DNA from: JAOUEA01 sp038249195
GTDB taxonomy: Bacteria > Actinomycetota > UBA4738 > HRBIN12
DNA length: 64,000 bases
Reading direction: 5' to 3'
Assembly (NCBI GenBank): GCA_038249195.1
Contig: JBBRWM010000012.1
Span: 14,562 to 78,561 of the forward strand
Shown: piece by piece, positions 44,152-53,077 of the stretch
How the letters are laid out: each line of letters starts with the position of its first letter
Numbering within the stretch: position 1 is the first letter of the stretch
Notes under the pieces: model-generated
Seen by the model: only the letters and a program-made list of their open reading frames with translations
What the model was told of the DNA's origin: nothing
Database searches by the model: none
Program-made: the position numbers and the translations under genes

Positions 44152-45216
44152 ATGCCTGCGGACGACGACGAGGCGCTCAGGCGATCCTGCACGCGTTCCT
44201 TGCATGGGCACGGCCTCCAGCGTCCCGGCGAGTTGCTCGCCGCCATCCCCGCGGATACCGAGGGCGACCGCTACGGCGAGGGCGGGGTGGTACAGGAGCT
44301 CGAGTCCGAGGTCGCCCGGCTGCTCGGCAAGCCCGCAAGCGTGTTCCTGCCCAGCGGCACGATGGCCCAGCAGATAGCGCTGAGGATCCATGCGGACCGG
44401 CGCAGGCGGAGGGCGGTGGTCTTCCATCCCGCGTGCCATATCGACCGTCACGAAGGGCGCGGGTACGAGCGGCTGCACCAGCTGGTGGGGCGACCGACGG
44501 GGGACGAGCACCGGCTCCTCGGCCTGGACGACCTGCGCGAGGTGGCCGAGCCGCCTGCCGCGCTGGTGCTCGAGCTGCCGCAGCGCGACCTCGGAGGATC
44601 GCTTCCCTCGTGGGAGGACCTCCAGGCGCAGGTGGCCTGGGCGCGGGAGCGGGGCGCCGCCGCCCACCTGGATGGGGCGCGGCTGTGGGAATGCGGCCCC
44701 GCGTACGACCGGCCGGTCCGGGAGGTGGCGGAGCCGTTCGACACCGTCTACGTCTCCTTCTACAAGAAGCTCGGGGGTCTGAGCGGCTGCTGCTTGGCGG
44801 GGCCGGAGGACACGATGGCCGAGGTGCGCGAATGGCGCCGACGTCACGGCGGCACGCTCTTCGCGCTGTGGCCGTACGCGGCGTCGGACCTCGCGGCCCT
44901 GCGGGCGCGGCTGCCGCGCATGGGCGCCTACCACGCGCACGCGCTCGCGATCGCTGCTGCCCTGCGCGAGGTCCCCGGGGTCCGTGTGCTGCCCGACCCA
45001 CCGCAGACCTCTATGATGCACATCCGTCTGCGAACGGATGCGGACCGCATGCGCGCGGCGGCGCTCCGCCTAGCGAGGGATGAGGGGATCTGGACCTGGG
45101 CCCGGTCCTGGCCGTCGCCGCCGGGATCCGCGGAGGTCGAGCTGGACGTGGGCGACGCCACGCTGGGCATCGAGCCCGAGGAGATGGCTGACGTCGTGGG
45201 TCGGTTGCTCCGCTAG
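44152..45216 (+). CDS. Threonine aldolase / beta-eliminating lyase family PLP enzyme
   Basis: A 354-residue fold-type I PLP enzyme. Seen: DRYGEGGVVQELESEVARLLGKPASVFLPSGTMAQQIAL (PLP phosphate loop), HLDGARLWECG (Asp that contacts the pyridine nitrogen) and VSFYKKLGGLSGCCLAG (PLP lysine). The motifs match low-specificity L-threonine aldolases, which split threonine or allo-threonine to glycine and acetaldehyde. The His-rich N-terminus is not diagnostic. Stereospecificity cannot be predicted. Leaderless promoter TAGGCT upstream. The ROK kinase follows 34 nt later with its own hexamer. Confidence 0.85.
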   Translation: MPADDDEALRRSCTRSLHGHGLQRPGELLAAIPADTEGDRYGEGGVVQELESEVARLLGKPASVFLPSGTMAQQIALRIHADRRRRRAVVFHPACHIDRHEGRGYERLHQLVGRPTGDEHRLLGLDDLREVAEPPAALVLELPQRDLGGSLPSWEDLQAQVAWARERGAAAHLDGARLWECGPAYDRPVREVAEPFDTVYVSFYKKLGGLSGCCLAGPEDTMAEVREWRRRHGGTLFALWPYAASDLAALRARLPRMGAYHAHALAIAAALREVPGVRVLPDPPQTSMMHIRLRTDADRMRAAALRLARDEGIWTWARSWPSPPGSAEVELDVGDATLGIEPEEMADVVGRLLR

Positions 45217-45250
45217 CCCGTGCCGACATCGGCGGTAGGTTCTCCCCAGC

Positions 45251-46144
45251 ATGTGCGCCCTCGAACGAGCGTCCGATCGGCCGATCGTGGCCGTCGATCT
45301 CGGCGGCACGAACACCCGCGTCGCGCTCGTCGACGCGCACGGGGACGTGATCGAACGCGACGAGGAGCGCACGGCCGTCGCCGATCAGCATCCCGACGAT
45401 CTCGTCGCGTTGATCGCGAGGGTCTCGCACGGCAGCGGCGCGGTGCGCGCCGTGGTCGGGGTGCCCGGTCGGGTGAACTACGAGGAAGGGCGCTTGGAGT
45501 TCGCCCCGAACCTGCCGCCTCATTGGACCATCCACCTCACCTCCGAGCGCCTTTCTGAGGCGACGGGGCTCTCGGTCGACCTCGCCAACGACGCCGACCT
45601 GGCGACGGTGGGTGAGCACCGATTCGGTGCCGGCAGGGGAACGAGCGACATGGTCTACCTGACGTTGTCCACCGGCGTGGGGAGCGGCGTCATCCTCGGC
45701 AACCGCCTCGCCCGAGGTCGCCGTTCGCTCGCGGAGGTCGGACACACCGTCATCGATCGGTGGGCGGACCCGGACCGGCGCACGCTCGAGGAGTCCGCGA
45801 GCGGCAGCGCGCTCGACCGTATGGCGCAGGCGGCGTCCCTGTCCGCGCGGGGGCACGCCGTGATCGAGTCGGCGCGCGCGGGCGACCCCGTCGCCGCGTC
45901 GGTCTGGGCGTCGATCGTCGCGGCGGCCGCCGTCGGCGTCGCGAACCTCGCTCACCTGTACTCGCCCGAGCTCATCGTGATCGGCGGCGGCCTCGGGCTG
46001 GTGGGGGAGGCGCTCTACGGCCCGTTGCGCGAGGCTCTCGAGACCTCCGGGCCCAAGGCCATGCCGCAACCCATCAGGATCGCGCCCGCCGAGCTGGGCG
46101 GCGACGCGGGCCTGATCGGCGTCGCGGGTTGGACGGCGGCCTGA
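45251..46144 (+). CDS. ROK-family sugar kinase or regulator-like protein without the zinc motif
   Basis: A 297-residue ROK protein, likely a glucokinase. Phosphate-1 motif VAVDLGGTNTRVALVD, ANDADLATVGEHRFGAGRG with the catalytic Asp, STGVGSGVILGNRLARGRRSLAEVGHTVI with the ExGH motif, and the adenosine segment ELIVIGGGLG are all seen. The usual CxCGxxGCxE zinc loop after ExGH is missing: the region reads DRWADPDRRTLEESASGSAL. There is no N-terminal HTH, so it is not a NagC-type repressor. TAGGTT at 45236-45241 precedes the ATG by 9 nt. It could phosphorylate glucose released by trehalose phosphorolysis. Confidence 0.85.
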   Translation: MCALERASDRPIVAVDLGGTNTRVALVDAHGDVIERDEERTAVADQHPDDLVALIARVSHGSGAVRAVVGVPGRVNYEEGRLEFAPNLPPHWTIHLTSERLSEATGLSVDLANDADLATVGEHRFGAGRGTSDMVYLTLSTGVGSGVILGNRLARGRRSLAEVGHTVIDRWADPDRRTLEESASGSALDRMAQAASLSARGHAVIESARAGDPVAASVWASIVAAAAVGVANLAHLYSPELIVIGGGLGLVGEALYGPLREALETSGPKAMPQPIRIAPAELGGDAGLIGVAGWTAA

Positions 46145-46192
46145 GCGTCCCCGCGGGAGTTCCGCGCCCGCGTGTCGATCCCGAGGTTGGCC

Positions 46193-46828
46193 TCACCCGC
46201 GGTCGTCACCGGCGTCGGGGGCCGGCCCCCGACCGCCTTGGGGCCTGCGTTGGGCCATGTCCTCAGCGGAGGACCTGAGCGCCTCGAGCGAGCCCGCGAC
46301 CGTGCGCTCCCAGTGGCGCGCCACCGAGCGCCCCCAGAGGGCGCCCATGGCCCAGCCGTCGGTCCCCAGCTCGCCCGCGTACGCGAGCTCGGTCGCGGCG
46401 CCGTCCGCGATCGATGTGAGCGAGAACTGCTCGAGCACGAACGGAACGGGGCCACGCACGAGCCGGAACCCGATGCGCTCGGGGCGCTCGAACGACACGG
46501 TCTCGACCGTGACCGTCGTGAGCCTGCCCGCCTTCGTGCGGTGCGCCGCGAGCACGAGGTCCTCGCCCCTGTGCAGCACCTCGATCTTGTCTCGGAACGC
46601 TCGCGGGGGGTTCTTCGCGAGGTAGGGGACGGCGACGAGGTCGAACACCATCTCCCTGGGAGCGCGGATCTGCACCACCTGCGGTCCGAGGGGCCGGATC
46701 CGGCGACCCAAACCGACGTCGAGCGTGAGGCTTCCCGTGACCACGAAGACGTAGATCGTGCCCGCTCCGATCACGAGCAGGGCGCCCGCGACGACGAGCA
46801 CGATCGCCAGCCACGCCGTCGCAGACAT
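46193..46828 (-). CDS. Membrane-anchored SRPBCC (START-like) protein
   Basis: A 211-residue protein with one N-terminal helix (AWLAIVLVVAGALLVIGAGTIYVFVV) followed by a SRPBCC-like lipid-binding domain (VQIRAPREMVFDLVAVPYL, VTVETVSFERPERIGFRLVRG, YAGELGTDGWAMGALWGRSVARHWERTV). The order of strand-helix-strand and the final long helix fit the polyketide cyclase/Bet v1-like group. The C-terminal ~20 residues are hydrophilic. Ligand unknown. Start ATG follows TAGGGT with 6 nt. Confidence 0.75.
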   Translation of the reverse strand: MSATAWLAIVLVVAGALLVIGAGTIYVFVVTGSLTLDVGLGRRIRPLGPQVVQIRAPREMVFDLVAVPYLAKNPPRAFRDKIEVLHRGEDLVLAAHRTKAGRLTTVTVETVSFERPERIGFRLVRGPVPFVLEQFSLTSIADGAATELAYAGELGTDGWAMGALWGRSVARHWERTVAGSLEALRSSAEDMAQRRPQGGRGPAPDAGDDRG

Positions 46829-46896
46829 CGAGCCACCCTACGGGGTGTCGCATCGGCACGAGCCCGGCCCCACCCGTTGCTCAGGACCTGTGGCCC

Positions 46897-47790
46897 TCAG
46901 ACCCGCCGTTCGTGGGCGTCGCCCACGTACTGCGCGATGCCCGCGGCCGCCGCGCGCACGGCGTCGATGTCCACGCCATGGGAGATCCCCAGGTCGTCCA
47001 GGAGCTCGCAGAGCGACTCCGTTGCGAGGTTGCCGGGCGCGCCCGGCGCGTACGGGCACCCGCCCGTGCCGCCCGCCGAGGCGTCGTAGACGGCGATCCC
47101 CAACTCCAGCCCCGCCCGCACGTTCTCCAGCGCACGTCCGCGGGTGTCGTGCAGATGCAGCGCGACGCGCTCGACCGGGACATGGTCGAGGAGCATCGTG
47201 CCCACGCGGCGCACGTCGTCGGGCTCGGCGACGCCGATGGTGTCGCCGATCGAGATCTCGTCACAGCCGAGACCCAGCAGCATCTCCGCGACCTCGACCA
47301 CCTTGCTGGCGTCCACCGCGCCCTCGTAGGTGCAGCCGAACGCCGTGGAGACGTACCCGCGCCGCCACCATCCCAGCTCGGCCGCGCGCGCGAGCAGAGG
47401 GCCGAACGTGTGCAGCGAGCCCCCGATGCTCATGCCGATGTTGGCCCGCGTGAAGGACTCGGACGCCGCCGTGAAGACTGCGATCGCCCCCACCCCGGCC
47501 CGCTCGGCGCGGTCCAGGCCGCGCATGTTGGGGACGAGCACCGGGTAGCGGACCCCGTCGCGGGGGTGGATCCCGGCGACGACCTGTTCGGCGTCCGCGA
47601 GTTGCGGGATGGCGCGCGGGCTCACGAACGACGTGACCTCCACGACGGGGAGACCGGCCGCCGCGAGCGCATCGACGAACGCGACCTTCGCCTCGACGGG
47701 GACGAGCCCCGCCTCGTTCTGGAGCCCGTCGCGGGGCCCGACCTCGACCACCGTGACCGCCCGGGGGACGCTGTGTTCGGCCGCCATCAC
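46897..47790 (-). CDS. mvaB: Hydroxymethylglutaryl-CoA lyase
   Basis: Last enzyme of leucine catabolism: splits HMG-CoA to acetyl-CoA and acetoacetate. The 297 residues carry the HMGL barrel motifs VEVGPRDGLQNE, VEVTSFVSPRAIPQLAD, VLVPNMRGLDRA, VFTAASESFTRANI, LHLHDTRGRALEN and the catalytic loop GGTGGCPYAPGAPGNLATE (Cys). Its ATG overlaps the stop of the carboxylase alpha gene (ATGA), so it is the last gene of a tightly coupled four-gene operon. The homocitrate or citramalate synthases share the fold but not these motifs. Confidence 0.93.
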   Translation of the reverse strand: MMAAEHSVPRAVTVVEVGPRDGLQNEAGLVPVEAKVAFVDALAAAGLPVVEVTSFVSPRAIPQLADAEQVVAGIHPRDGVRYPVLVPNMRGLDRAERAGVGAIAVFTAASESFTRANIGMSIGGSLHTFGPLLARAAELGWWRRGYVSTAFGCTYEGAVDASKVVEVAEMLLGLGCDEISIGDTIGVAEPDDVRRVGTMLLDHVPVERVALHLHDTRGRALENVRAGLELGIAVYDASAGGTGGCPYAPGAPGNLATESLCELLDDLGISHGVDIDAVRAAAAGIAQYVGDAHERRV

Positions 47791-49511
47791 GGCTCCTCAA
47801 CCTCGAGCAAGACCTGGCCCTTCGCGACGACGTCGCCCGGGGTGGCGTGGATGGAGCGGACGATGCCCGCCGCGGGCGCCCGCATGCGCAGATGCATCTT
47901 CATCGCCTCCAACACCACCACCACCTGCCCCGTCGCGACGGTGTCCCCGACCTCCACCACGACCTCAGTCACCGAGGCGGGCATCGGGGCACTCAGCGAG
48001 CCACCCGGGAGCGCGGCCGTCGCGGGCGCGAGCTCATCCTGCAGATCGTAGGCCCAGCCACGGTATTGCGCGTGTGTGCCGGCAACCACCACGTCGGGGT
48101 CGGGGGTGGCGCCCCCGAACGCATGCCAGGCGTCGCGCCCATCCACCGCCTCCGTGACGTGATCCGGCAGGGGCGGCACGTCGGGGCGCCAGACGTCGGT
48201 GACCCAGTCGGTGTCCGCGCGCCCTTCGACGACGTCCGGATGGGCGAGCGCATCCAGCAGGAATCCGAGGTTGGTGCTGACGCCCACGATCCTCACTTCG
48301 GCGAGCGCCGCGGCCAGCCGCGCGAGGGCGGTCCGCCGGTCCTCGGCCACGGCGATGACCTTGGCGAGCAGGGGGTCGTAGCCCAGCCCGATCTGGTCGC
48401 CGGCGCGCAGGGCGGTGTCGATCCGCACGCCCGGCCAGCGCGGCATCGACAGGAGATCGACCCGCCCCGTGGAGGGCAGGAAGTCCGCCGCCGGATCCTC
48501 CGCGTATACGCGCGCCTCCACGGCGTGGCCGTTGATGTGCACGTCCCGCTGGGCCCATGCGAGCGCTTCGCCGGCGGCGATCGTGAGCTGCGCCCGCACC
48601 ACATCGATGCCCGTAACCCCCTCGGTGACGGGATGCTCCACCTGGAGCCGGGCGTTCATCTCCAGGAACGCCCAAGTGCCGTCGGCGCGCAGCAGGAACT
48701 CGGCGGTCCCCGCCCCCCGGTAGCCGGCCGAACGCGCCACGGCGAGGGCGGCCTCGCCCAGCTCCCCGCGGAGCTCCGCGGTGACCGCGGGTGAGGGCGC
48801 CTCCTCGAGCACCTTCTGGTGCCGGCGCTGCAGCGAGCAGTCCCGCTCGCCGAGGTGCACGCCGTCGCCCGACCCGTCCACCAGCACCTGGATCTCCACG
48901 TGACGCGCCTGCTCGAGGCGGCGCTCCAGGAACACGCGCCCGTCGCCGAAGGCGGCGGCCGCCTCCGCGCGCGCCTCCGCCAGCGCTCCGGGGAGCGCGT
49001 CGGGCTCCTCCACGACCCGCATCCCGCGCCCCCCACCGCCGGCCGCCGCCTTCACCAGCACCGGATATCCCAGGCGGCCGGCCTCGCGCGCCAGGTCGTC
49101 ATCCACGACCGCCTGCGCGTCGGATCCCGGCACGACGTGAACGCCCGATGCCTGCGCGAGCGCGCGCGCCTCGAGCTTGTCGCCCAGGCGACGCATCGCG
49201 TCCGGGGGTGGTCCGACCCACCGCAGGCCCGCGTCGAGGACGAGCTGGGCGAACGACGCCCGCTCCGAGAGGAACCCGTACCCAGGGTGCACCGCGTCCG
49301 CGCCCACCTCGAGGGCCGCGGCCACGAGCCCCGGGCCGTCCAGGTACGAGTCCACCTCCGCGGAACGGTCGGCGAGCGCCACGTGCAGCGCCTCGCGGTC
49401 GCCCGGGCCCGCGGCCGCCGCGACGCCGATGCCCAGCTCGCGGCACGCGCGCACGATGCGCACCGCGATCTCCCCGCGGTTCGCGATCAGGAGTCGCTGG
49501 ATGGCGCCCAC
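47787..49511 (-). CDS. mccA: Methylcrotonyl-CoA carboxylase alpha subunit (biotin carboxylase + BCCP)
   Basis: A 574-residue subunit that carboxylates its own biotin. The biotin carboxylase part (about 1-445) has LLIANRGEIAVRIVRA, VHPGYGFLSERASFA, VLVKAAAGGGGRGM (ATP loop), LERDCSLQRRHQKVLEEAPS-type sequence and FLEMNARLQVEHPVTE. The C-terminal carrier has LEAMKMHLRM with the biotinylated Lys. It is shorter than most MCC alpha subunits (about 660), mainly between these two, so the subunit-contact domain is reduced. Start GTG 49511 overlaps the upstream hydratase by 25 nt. Substrate assignment comes from the cluster. Confidence 0.9.
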   Translation of the reverse strand: MGAIQRLLIANRGEIAVRIVRACRELGIGVAAAAGPGDREALHVALADRSAEVDSYLDGPGLVAAALEVGADAVHPGYGFLSERASFAQLVLDAGLRWVGPPPDAMRRLGDKLEARALAQASGVHVVPGSDAQAVVDDDLAREAGRLGYPVLVKAAAGGGGRGMRVVEEPDALPGALAEARAEAAAAFGDGRVFLERRLEQARHVEIQVLVDGSGDGVHLGERDCSLQRRHQKVLEEAPSPAVTAELRGELGEAALAVARSAGYRGAGTAEFLLRADGTWAFLEMNARLQVEHPVTEGVTGIDVVRAQLTIAAGEALAWAQRDVHINGHAVEARVYAEDPAADFLPSTGRVDLLSMPRWPGVRIDTALRAGDQIGLGYDPLLAKVIAVAEDRRTALARLAAALAEVRIVGVSTNLGFLLDALAHPDVVEGRADTDWVTDVWRPDVPPLPDHVTEAVDGRDAWHAFGGATPDPDVVVAGTHAQYRGWAYDLQDELAPATAALPGGSLSAPMPASVTEVVVEVGDTVATGQVVVVLEAMKMHLRMRAPAAGIVRSIHATPGDVVAKGQVLLEVEEP

Positions 49512-50266
49512 GCCGGAGCCCGTTTCTCGAGGAAGGCAGAGAGCCCCTCCTGCCCCTCCTCGCTCGACCGCGCGTCGGCGATGCGCTCGGAGAGGTCCGG
49601 GAGTTCGAACGCCGCGGTGGCATCGCGGATCAGACGTTTGGCCTCGGCCACCGCTCGCGGTCCGCAGAGCAGGCAGGCCTCGACGGCCTCGTTCACGGCC
49701 TCGTCGAGGGCGGCCTCCGCGACCACGCGGTGCACGAGCCCCATGCGCAGCGCGTCGTCGGCGCCGAAGGATCGAGCGCTCGTGAAGAGCGCCCGCGCGT
49801 GTCCGGGTCCGATCGCACGCAAGACGTAGGGAGCGATCGTGGCGGGGATCAGGCCGAGGCGCGCCTCCGCGAACGCGAACCGCGCGCCGTCGGAGGCGAC
49901 GGCCACGTCCGCGCACGCCACGAGCCCGGCACCGCCGCCGATCGCAGCGCCGTGCACGCGCGCGATCAGCGCCTTCGAACAGGCGTCCACGCGCTCGAAC
50001 GCATCGCGCAAGGCGACCGCGTCCTCGAGGTTCTCCTCCCGGGTGAGGTCGCGACTCGCGCGCATCCAACCGATGTCGGCGCCCGCGGAGAACGCGGGTC
50101 CCGCGCCGGCGAGCACCAGCACGCGCACGTCCCGGTCGACCTCGGCCTCCGCGATCCGATCCGCGAGCTCGCTCATCAGGGCAGGGCCGAGCGCGTTCCG
50201 CCGCTCGGGGCGGTCCAGGATGAGGGTGAGCACGGGCCCCTCGCGGGAGACAGCGACGTCGCTCAC
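49487..50266 (-). CDS. liuC: Enoyl-CoA hydratase family, probable methylglutaconyl-CoA hydratase
   Basis: A 259-residue crotonase-fold enzyme. Oxyanion-hole strands are seen in LVLAGAGPAFSAGADIGWM and VHGAAIGGGAGLVACADVAVAS; the acid/base Glu falls in FAFAEARLGLIP. The position between the carboxylase subunits in a leucine catabolic operon favours hydration of 3-methylglutaconyl-CoA to HMG-CoA. General short-chain enoyl-CoA hydratase activity is the alternative. GTG 50266 overlaps the stop of the beta subunit (GTGA). Confidence 0.87.
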   Translation of the reverse strand: MSDVAVSREGPVLTLILDRPERRNALGPALMSELADRIAEAEVDRDVRVLVLAGAGPAFSAGADIGWMRASRDLTREENLEDAVALRDAFERVDACSKALIARVHGAAIGGGAGLVACADVAVASDGARFAFAEARLGLIPATIAPYVLRAIGPGHARALFTSARSFGADDALRMGLVHRVVAEAALDEAVNEAVEACLLCGPRAVAEAKRLIRDATAAFELPDLSERIADARSSEEGQEGLSAFLEKRAPAWAPSSDS

Positions 50267-51873
50267 ATCCGGAACACCCCGAAGGCCGTGGGAGCGATGG
50301 GCGCGCGCGACGCGGCGTCGAGCCCCAGCGCGAGCACCTCGCGCGTGTCCAGCGGATCGATGATCCCGTCGTCCCACAGACGCGCCGTCGCGAAGTATGG
50401 GCCGCCCTCGTGTTCGTACCGGTCCACGATCTCCTGCTCCTGCGCGGGATCGCCGCCGACGGTGGTGAGCACGGAGGCGGCCTGGCGCCCCCCCATGACG
50501 GAGATGCGGGCGTTGGGCCACATCCACAGTTGACGGGGGCCATACGCGCGGCCGCACATGGCGTAGTTCCCGGCGCCGAAGGAACCGCCGATCACCACCG
50601 TGAACTTCGGGACGTTCGCGCAGGCCACGGCCGTCACGAGCTTGGCCCCGTCCTTGGCGATGCCGCCGGCCTCGTACTCGCGCCCGACCATGAAGCCCGA
50701 GATGTTCTGCAGGAAGACGAGTGGAACGCCGCGCGCCGCGGCCAGCTCGATGAAGTGCGCACCCTTCAACGCGGACTCTGAGAAGAGGATCCCGCTGTTC
50801 GCGAGGATCGCCACGGGGTGGCCGAAGATCCTCGCGAACCCGCACACGAGGGTGTCGCCATAGAGCGCCTTGAACTCGTGCAGGATCGATCCGTCGACGA
50901 TCCGGGCGATGACCTCGCGTACGTCGTAGGTCACGCTGAGATCGCCCGGCACCACGCCGTACAGGTCCCCGGCGGCCACGGCCGGTTCCACGGGGTCGGT
51001 CGCCTCCCACGCTCGCTCGACCGGGAGGTTGAGGTTCGCCACGATCTCTCGGACCAGCCGCAGCGCGTGCTCGTCGTCGACGGCCTCGTGGTCCGCCACG
51101 CCGCTACGGCGCGCGTGCACGTCCGCGCCGCCCAGATCCTCGGCGCTCACATCTTCGCCGGTGGCCGCCTTCACGAGCGGAGGGCCGCCGAGGAAGATCG
51201 TGCCCGTCCCCCGGACGATGACGGTTTCATCCGACATGGCGGGCACGTACGCGCCCCCTGCCGTGCACGAGCCCATCACCGCGGCGATCTGCGGGATCCC
51301 CGCCGAGGACATCCGCGCCTGGTTGAAGAAGATGCGACCGAAGTGATCGCGGTCAGGGAAGACGTCGGCCTGCAGCGGCAGGAAGGCACCACCGGAATCC
51401 ACCAGATAGATGCACGGGAGCCGGTTCTCCATGGCGATCTCCTGCGCGCGCAGGTGCTTCTTCACCGTCATCGGGAAGTAGGTGCCGCCCTTGACCGTGG
51501 CGTCGTTCGCGACGATGACGCACGGCGTCCCGCGCACCGAGCCGATACCGGTCACGATGCCCGCGGCCGGCGCCTGGTCGTCGTAGAGGCCCTCCGCCGC
51601 CAGCGCCGAAAGCTCCAGGAACGCCGTCGCCGGGTCGAGGAGCCGATCCACGCGCTCGCGGACGGGAAGCTTCCCCCGGTCCCGATGGCGCTGCATCGCC
51701 TCCGCGCCGCCTCCCAGACGCACGCGCTCCTTGCGTCGTTGGAGATCCTCGACCAGGGCGCGCATGGTGTCCGCCCCCGCCCGGGATTCGGCGGAGCCCG
51801 GCTCGGCGTGTGTGTCCAGTCGGGGCACCTGCGCTTCGTTCCCTTCCGCCGTCCTCGCCTCGGGCGTCACCAT
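50263..51873 (-). CDS. mccB: Methylcrotonyl-CoA carboxylase beta subunit (carboxyltransferase)
   Basis: A 536-residue acyl-CoA carboxyltransferase that moves carboxyl from biotin to 3-methylcrotonyl-CoA. Family blocks: RHRDRGKLPVRERVDRLLD, GIGSVRGTPCVIVANDATVKGGTYFPMT, CTAGGAYVPAMSDET, GTIFLGGPPLVKAATGE and GGIAKDGAKLVTAVA. The VKGGTYFPMTVKKHLRAQEIA segment separates MCC beta from propionyl-CoA carboxylase. ATG 51873 is the start; a short divergent gap (43 nt) separates it from isovaleryl-CoA dehydrogenase, so both transcripts probably share a control region. Confidence 0.93.
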   Translation of the reverse strand: MVTPEARTAEGNEAQVPRLDTHAEPGSAESRAGADTMRALVEDLQRRKERVRLGGGAEAMQRHRDRGKLPVRERVDRLLDPATAFLELSALAAEGLYDDQAPAAGIVTGIGSVRGTPCVIVANDATVKGGTYFPMTVKKHLRAQEIAMENRLPCIYLVDSGGAFLPLQADVFPDRDHFGRIFFNQARMSSAGIPQIAAVMGSCTAGGAYVPAMSDETVIVRGTGTIFLGGPPLVKAATGEDVSAEDLGGADVHARRSGVADHEAVDDEHALRLVREIVANLNLPVERAWEATDPVEPAVAAGDLYGVVPGDLSVTYDVREVIARIVDGSILHEFKALYGDTLVCGFARIFGHPVAILANSGILFSESALKGAHFIELAAARGVPLVFLQNISGFMVGREYEAGGIAKDGAKLVTAVACANVPKFTVVIGGSFGAGNYAMCGRAYGPRQLWMWPNARISVMGGRQAASVLTTVGGDPAQEQEIVDRYEHEGGPYFATARLWDDGIIDPLDTREVLALGLDAASRAPIAPTAFGVFRM

Positions 51874-51916
51874 ACCCTCGCGCGCCACCACCGTGGCTCG
51901 TGATAGGTATGGACCC

Positions 51917-53077
51917 ATGGCGGTCGAGACGGGGCCCGACGCGATCTCCCTCGAGGACCTCCGGGGGGCCGTGCGCGACTTCGCCGAGCGCGAGATCGCG
52001 CCGAACGCGGCGGCCATCGATCGCGACGACGCGTTCCCGCGATGGCTGTGGCCGCGTCTGGGTGCGCTGGAGGTGCTGGGTCCGACCGTGCCCACCGCCG
52101 AAGGGGGCGCCGGCCTTGGCGTCCTCGAGCACCTCGTGATCGTGGAGGAGATCTCGCGCGCCTCTGCCTCGGTCGGGATGTCCTACGCGGCGCACTCGAA
52201 CCTGTGCGTGCACAACCTGTCGCGCAACGGCACACGTGAGCAGCGCGAGCGGTGGCTCCCCCCGCTCCTGTCCGGCGAGCACGTCGGCGCGCTCGCGATG
52301 AGCGAGGCCGACGCCGGCTCCGACGTGGTGGGCTCCATGCGGTGCCGCGCCGAGCGCGTGGACGGCGGATGGGTGGCGAACGGCACGAAGATGTGGACCA
52401 CCAATGGCCCGGACGCCGACGTGCTCATCGTCTACATGCGCGCGGGTGGCGAGGGGCGCGTGACGGCCTTCGTGATCGAACGCGAGATGGAGGGTTTCGT
52501 CGCTTCGCCCAAGATCGATAAGCTCGGGATGCGCGGCTCACCCACCTGCGAGCTCGTCTTCGACGACTGCCACATCCCCGACGATCACGTCTTGGGCCAG
52601 CCCGGCGGCGGCGTCCGCGTGCTGATGCAGGGCCTTGAATCCGAGCGGCTCGTCCTCACGGGCGGCCCCATCGGCATCATGGCGGCGGCGGTCGATCTGG
52701 CGGTGCCCTACGCGCGGGAGCGCCACCAGTTCGGCAAGCCGATCGGCTCGTTCGGCCTGATGCAGGGCAAGCTCGCCGACATGTACGTGTCGCTCGAGTC
52801 GGCGCGCGCCTACGCCTACCGCGTGGCCGCAGGCTTCGACCCGACCGGCGCCACGCGGCAATCCGCCACCACGGCTGCCTGTCTGCTGTACGCGTCCGAG
52901 CGCGCGGTGGAGGTTGCCCTCGAGGCGATCCAGGTCTTCGGGGGGATGGGGTACGTGAACGAGAACGCGGTCGGGCGTCTCCTGCGCGACGCCAAGCTCT
53001 ACACGATCGGCGCCGGCACGAACGAGATCAGGCGGATGCTCATCGGCCGGCATCTGACGGGGGAGCTCGAGGAGTGA
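51917..53077 (+). CDS. ivd: Isovaleryl-CoA dehydrogenase (acyl-CoA dehydrogenase family)
   Basis: A 386-residue FAD enzyme. Seen: LAMSEADAGSDVVGSMRCRA (FAD/substrate loop), MWTTNGPDADVLIVYMRA, DKLGMRGSPTCELVFDDCHIP, and the C-terminal IQVFGGMGYVNENAVGRLLRDAKLYTIGAGTNEI. The last block (GAGTNEIRRMLIGR) resembles isovaleryl-CoA dehydrogenases. The catalytic Glu in this family sits earlier than in short-chain enzymes (LESERLVLTGG region). ATG 51917 follows TAGGTA with 7 nt, probably leaderless. The stop overlaps the next gene (GTGA). Context strongly supports leucine catabolism. Confidence 0.92.
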   Translation: MAVETGPDAISLEDLRGAVRDFAEREIAPNAAAIDRDDAFPRWLWPRLGALEVLGPTVPTAEGGAGLGVLEHLVIVEEISRASASVGMSYAAHSNLCVHNLSRNGTREQRERWLPPLLSGEHVGALAMSEADAGSDVVGSMRCRAERVDGGWVANGTKMWTTNGPDADVLIVYMRAGGEGRVTAFVIEREMEGFVASPKIDKLGMRGSPTCELVFDDCHIPDDHVLGQPGGGVRVLMQGLESERLVLTGGPIGIMAAAVDLAVPYARERHQFGKPIGSFGLMQGKLADMYVSLESARAYAYRVAAGFDPTGATRQSATTAACLLYASERAVEVALEAIQVFGGMGYVNENAVGRLLRDAKLYTIGAGTNEIRRMLIGRHLTGELEE

